From Dicaeum eximium (taxonomy: Eukaryota; Chordata; Aves; Passeriformes; Dicaeidae): 64,000 nucleotides of DNA. How positions within the stretch are numbered: position 1 is the stretch's first letter; each line of letters opens with the position of its first letter. The stretch is taken from assembly GCA_013396995.1 (NCBI GenBank), contig VWZP01008271.1, positions 1 to 64,000 of the forward strand, in the 5' to 3' direction. Shown here piece by piece: positions 60,701 to 64,000 of the stretch. The notes beneath the pieces are model-generated. The model had not been told where the DNA came from and searched no databases. It was given only the letters and a program-made list of their open reading frames with translations. The position numbers were made by a program, and so were the translations under genes.

Positions 60701-62737
60701 CCTTCTTTTTTTCATTGCCCTTCCTTTTTTGGGGGATATACTTCTTCTTTCTGTTAATCTCTGAGTAGTTTCAGTTCTCATTCTAGTTTTTGCTTCTTTT
60801 ATTGTTCCAGCTTCTTGGTAGTTTTTTTTTTCTTGTTTGTTTGTTTGTTATTTTTGGGTTTTTTTTGTCCCTTACCTTATTTTTAGCACACATCTTGTGT
60901 ATTAAAAATACTAGAGGAACACAAATATTTATACTCAGTCTTTGTTGCTGGAGCACTTTGCCTGGATAAAGGCTATATCCAGAAAGGTAATGCTTTTAGG
61001 GCTGGATGGAGGAGGAGTGAAATCTCATACTGAGATAAGACTCTGAAACAGTTATTTCGAAAGCTCTAGGAGCAAATATGTCATTTGTGTTAATGAGAAA
61101 TACAGTCTATTTTGCAAATAATTTTGCTTTTCTATTACTGTCTTGAACTAATGTTCGAGCAGTAATGGCACCTGGACAAATGTGCTGTGTTAGTTAATTA
61201 AACCACAATTCTTAATTCTGACAATTATATCTTATTTGTAAAACAGTTTTTGGCATAAGACTAGAACTAAATTCTTGACCATTTGTATGAATTAATGCAA
61301 GAACAACAATTATTATGAAAGAATTTTAGAGGATTTTGCTTACAACTATGATTTAAGTAGAAGACACAGAAAACATGAATAGAAAGCTTAAGAAACAGAA
61401 CACTTGGACATAGGGTTTTAAAAGCAATTAAAAGCAATTAAATTATTTGCTTGCTTCTGAGCAGACAGAGAATACCAACTCAGTAATTCAAATTTTCTTC
61501 TTCCTGTCTCATGTAGAGAACAGCAGCAGTGCAGGATCCTGTATATCCCCACCCAAACTGATGGTCCCTGTAAGGCCACCTCTGCCTCATTTTTAGTAAT
61601 ATTGTCATCACTGCAGAATTGCTTCTGGCATTCAGATTATAAGTGGCAGGGAATCTTAAATTTAGGTCTGAATGCTTTTGGACCTGGCTGGGCTGCAGGA
61701 TAACAGTAAACTGCAAACCCTCATCCAGCATACCATGGAGATCTGTGCTTTGTGAAGTGCAAGAATGTGAGGTCAACACACTGCTGGGACTAGGGCTGCT
61801 GTCTGTGTGTGAAGAACACTCCAGCTGCTGGCTTGATCCAGCCTGGAGCAGTCACAGTCTTGACACTCTGCTGGGACTCTGGGAGTGGGGAGAAGCTCTC
61901 CTGCTCTTTGGCACCACTGCTTCCCCAAGCTGGATGTGAGCCAGCAATGTCCCCATGCAGAAATACAGCCAACAGCATCCGGGGCTGCATCAGGAAGAGC
62001 ACTGCCAGCAGATTGTGACAGGTGATCCTTCCCCTCTACTCAGCATAGGTGGAACACATCTGGAGTTCTGAGTCCAGTTCTGAGGCTCTGGGTACAAGAG
62101 GGAGTGGGACACTGAAGCAAGCCCGGTGGAGGGCAATGGAGATGATGAAGGACTGGAGTGTCAGCCTTAAAGGGGAGACTGACAGTGCTGGGACTCTTCA
62201 GCCTCAAGAAGAGAAGGCAGCTCAAAGGATCTTGTCAATATATATAAATGTTTGATTGTGGGGAGTAATGGAGAAGGAGACAGACTTCTCAGTGGAGTCC
62301 TACAGAGGGAAAAGAATCAATGACCACAAATAAGTAATAAGAAACTTTTTCCTCTGAGGTAGTCAAATGCTGGAAGAGATGGACCAGAGAAACTGTGTAG
62401 TCTCACTCTCCATTCATAGAGATATTTAAAATAAAACTGGTGTGATCCTAGGCAATGTGCTGTAGGTGACTTCTCTGTGGACAGGAGGGTGGACAGACAG
62501 CTTCCCAAGGTGTCTTCCTACCTCAGCCATTCTATGATGCTGTGAAAAACAAACATGGAACCTCTCTCAAGCCCTCGGACGCTGGCCATGGAGGCACACA
62601 ATGTGGTACAGTAACTGACACTTGTCTGTACCTACTTTTGTGAGCGCTGTGGTTGGGTATTGGAGCTAGGCTGTTCTGTACAGGAATAACATTTTTCATT
62701 TTGTGTTGGTCTATGGAAATGCGTTGAAAACTTCTAC
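57528..62737 (-). CDS. ANKRD55: ANKRD55, partial: last two coding exons
   Basis: ANKRD55 encodes an ankyrin-repeat protein of poorly known molecular role. Human variants in it are linked to autoimmune disease, and it neighbours IL6ST in mammals too. Only the C-terminal tail lies here: exons 62737-62636 and 57778-57528, together 116 complete residues plus stop. Recognition rests on blocks remembered from the human C-terminus: a FQxxS...HK segment, NSLAPIPN (human NNLAPLPD), SGEHL, VLPAIPNQ (human VLPAIPSQ) and a final SDAEN (human SDEN). The exons join in phase across a 4.86 kb intron. The ankyrin repeats and the preceding large exon lie to the right, outside the window. No defect is seen. Confidence 0.85.
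57943..57984. repeat. perfect inverted repeat, 17-bp arms, 8-base spacer
   Basis: The left arm (57943-57959, ttcagatgaagataagc) and right arm (57968-57984) are exact reverse complements around an 8-base spacer (ctggcaaa). RNA or single-stranded DNA here would fold into a short strong hairpin. It is too short for a usual microRNA precursor. Confidence 0.93.
61930..62544 (+). mobile_element. CR1 LINE 3' fragment
   Basis: The plus strand shows ggatgtgagccagcaatgtc, the region normally encoding the CIRKST and EHIWSSES type end of the CR1 RT frame (typical YLE..VQFWAP), tcagcctcaagaagagaagg, and the 3' tail ending in attctatgatgctgtg. It is more diverged than the copies at 38399 and 46869. It lies in the last ANKRD55 intron, antisense to the gene. 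Related sequence may extend left to about 61800. Confidence 0.88.
62636..62737 (-). CDS. ANKRD55: ANKRD55 penultimate coding exon
   Basis: The acceptor (TTTCTTTCACAG) and donor (GTAGGT) are both good. The exon is 102 bp: two bases completing a codon, 33 codons and one base. It encodes RSFQRISIDQHKMKN and NSLAPIPNHSAHK. The other two frames contain stops. An alternative donor four bases further on (GTACAG) would put the last exon out of frame. Confidence 0.82.
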
Positions 62738-64000
62738 CTGTGAAAGAAAAAGAAAATTATTATGGAAATAATTGTAACTAGTGTGGTGCGCTGTGCATTT
62801 CTGGCTTCCAGAAAAGAAAAGAAAACTTACTTAGTATTTCTCAGAAATATGTAATAACCAGAAACCACTGACTGAAAAAAAAGAAGCTGTTGCATAGTTC
62901 ACTTTACACTCATAAAAAGGACTGATTGATTTAGTATAACCTTCACATATACCCGTATCGCTTCCTCTCATATACTATAGCACTAGGTCTTAAAATGGGC
63001 ACAGTTTATTAGCTAGGTCTCTGTAAGAATATTTGGACTCTAAATCTGTAAAACTATTCAAATAGATTATTTGATTATTTGATTTCAGAATTGAAGCTTT
63101 AGTTGCAAAATACTGTGGAAGGGTCTCAGCCTTTTTAAGTATTAAAACCCAGAGTTCAACTGCTGTTTGGAAAAGGACATTGAAGGCTATTAGCAGTAAA
63201 GATGAGCTTTGAGAGGGTTTTGTTGCAGATGAACTGGGCTGTGCAAGATAAGGCTGTAGAAAAATAATTGTAGTGCAGTTTCCTAAAGGTGCCCTGAAGT
63301 GGCTGTCATGACTGCTGTTACTACGTTGTTGACTAAACAGATTCTGTGTGAAAGGAGTTAGTGTGGTGTTTTCCAGGCAACCCACCATGTTACAGTGCAG
63401 CTCAGCATGGAGCAAGGTTCTGGTCTAAATGCCACAAGAGTGGGTAGACGTTGGGTCAGTCTGCTGGATCCTGTGGTTAAGCTGATGTGTTTGAGCTACA
63501 GCATGAAGAATCTTGTATGAGTGAGCTCTGCTTAAAAGAAACAGACTTCAGTTTGGTTTTCCCGTGTTTTACTCTTTAACATCTCTAGTGTCTAGCTGGT
63601 AAATTTCTTCTATAGGCCTTACATCCACTTTGCACAAAGGACTAAATGGATATATTTGTCCAATATAGCAGAGAATCGTTTGTTGCTCTCATTAGGGCAA
63701 TTCAAGTTATGTTGGTTTCTGTGATGCTTATGCTGAGAACTAATGGCTTATTGAATATGTACCATTTTGGCTTTGATGATGGCAGGTTGTTGTTGCTATC
63801 AAGAGATATGTTCATTTCATAAATGGGGTATCTGTCAGCAACGCAACGGTACAAAACAAAATCACGTTTGCAAGGATGATATGAACGCTTGGGAAAGAAT
63901 CCTTGTTAAAGTTTTGGCATCAAGTGGAAGTTTTCTTCTACTTTTTCTTTCTATCTGTTTCACATAACATCTGGAAAAATAGTTTTTCTCTCTTTGAGAC
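62738..64000 (-). other. ANKRD55: ANKRD55 intron, right end of window
   Basis: This is the start of the intron upstream of the penultimate exon. I see no exon-like segment with splice borders and no CR1. The 141-codon open frame at 62990-63415 on the minus strand has no ANKRD55 features and is considered chance. Confidence 0.6.

Larger units (their letters stand above)
57779..62635 (-). other. ANKRD55: last ANKRD55 intron
   Basis: A 4.86 kb AT-rich intron. It contains a perfect 17-bp inverted repeat (57943-57984), a 14-bp direct repeat (58007-58020 and 58052-58065), one undetermined base (58996), a GTTT-rich run near 60836-60850 and a CR1 fragment at its start (about 61930-62544). A GC-richer stretch at 59800-60010 shows no splice-bounded frame. 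Confidence 0.65.

Noticed and set aside
62990..63415. 141-codon minus-strand frame considered as the preceding large ANKRD55 exon
   Set aside because: Its content does not resemble the ANKRD55 region before the tail, and it has no fitting donor joined in phase to the exon at 62737.

Overview
This window looks like a piece of a bird (sauropsid) nuclear genome. The DNA is AT-rich with one CpG island, vertebrate-style short exons flanked by GT-AG introns, and many fragments of CR1, the LINE typical of birds and other reptiles. The gene pair corresponds to human 5q11.2 (IL6ST next to ANKRD55); the equivalent avian block is on the Z chromosome in chicken. That chromosome assignment comes from general knowledge, not from this sequence.

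The left half holds one intact gene on the minus strand, IL6ST (gp130, the shared signal transducer of the IL-6 cytokine family). Fifteen coding exons between 22511 and 2825 were assembled by reading frame, splice sites and phase. They give a 918-residue open reading frame, the same length as human gp130. It has a signal peptide, an Ig-like domain, a cytokine-binding module with WSXWS, three fibronectin III domains, one membrane segment, box 1 and box 2, one YSTV and four YxxQ tyrosine motifs, and a di-leucine endocytosis signal. The 3' UTR runs left from 2824. A tandem duplication near 161-567 gives two copies of a likely poly(A) signal. The CpG island at about 28975-29900 is the probable promoter. 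A 335-base assembly gap and a 29-bp GC-rich minisatellite lie inside it, and the non-coding 5' exons were not located.

The middle (about 30000-57000) is a gene-poor interval with CR1 fragments, a 21-base gap inside a poly(A) run, and several open segments with exon-like borders that I could not identify. These are reported as findings only.

The right end holds the last two coding exons of ANKRD55 on the minus strand (62636-62737 and 57528-57778). They are phase-compatible and recognised by their C-terminal sequence. The ankyrin repeats and the rest of the gene lie beyond base 64000. Both genes run leftward, so the IL6ST promoter faces the 3' end of ANKRD55 across about 27 kb.

No bacterial, viral or CRISPR-like system is present. 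The points most worth checking are the duplicated poly(A) region, the gapped minisatellite promoter, the candidate orphan exons at 52.5-56.4 kb, a perfect 17-bp inverted repeat in the last ANKRD55 intron, and possible soluble-gp130 read-through of IL6ST introns 13 and 14.
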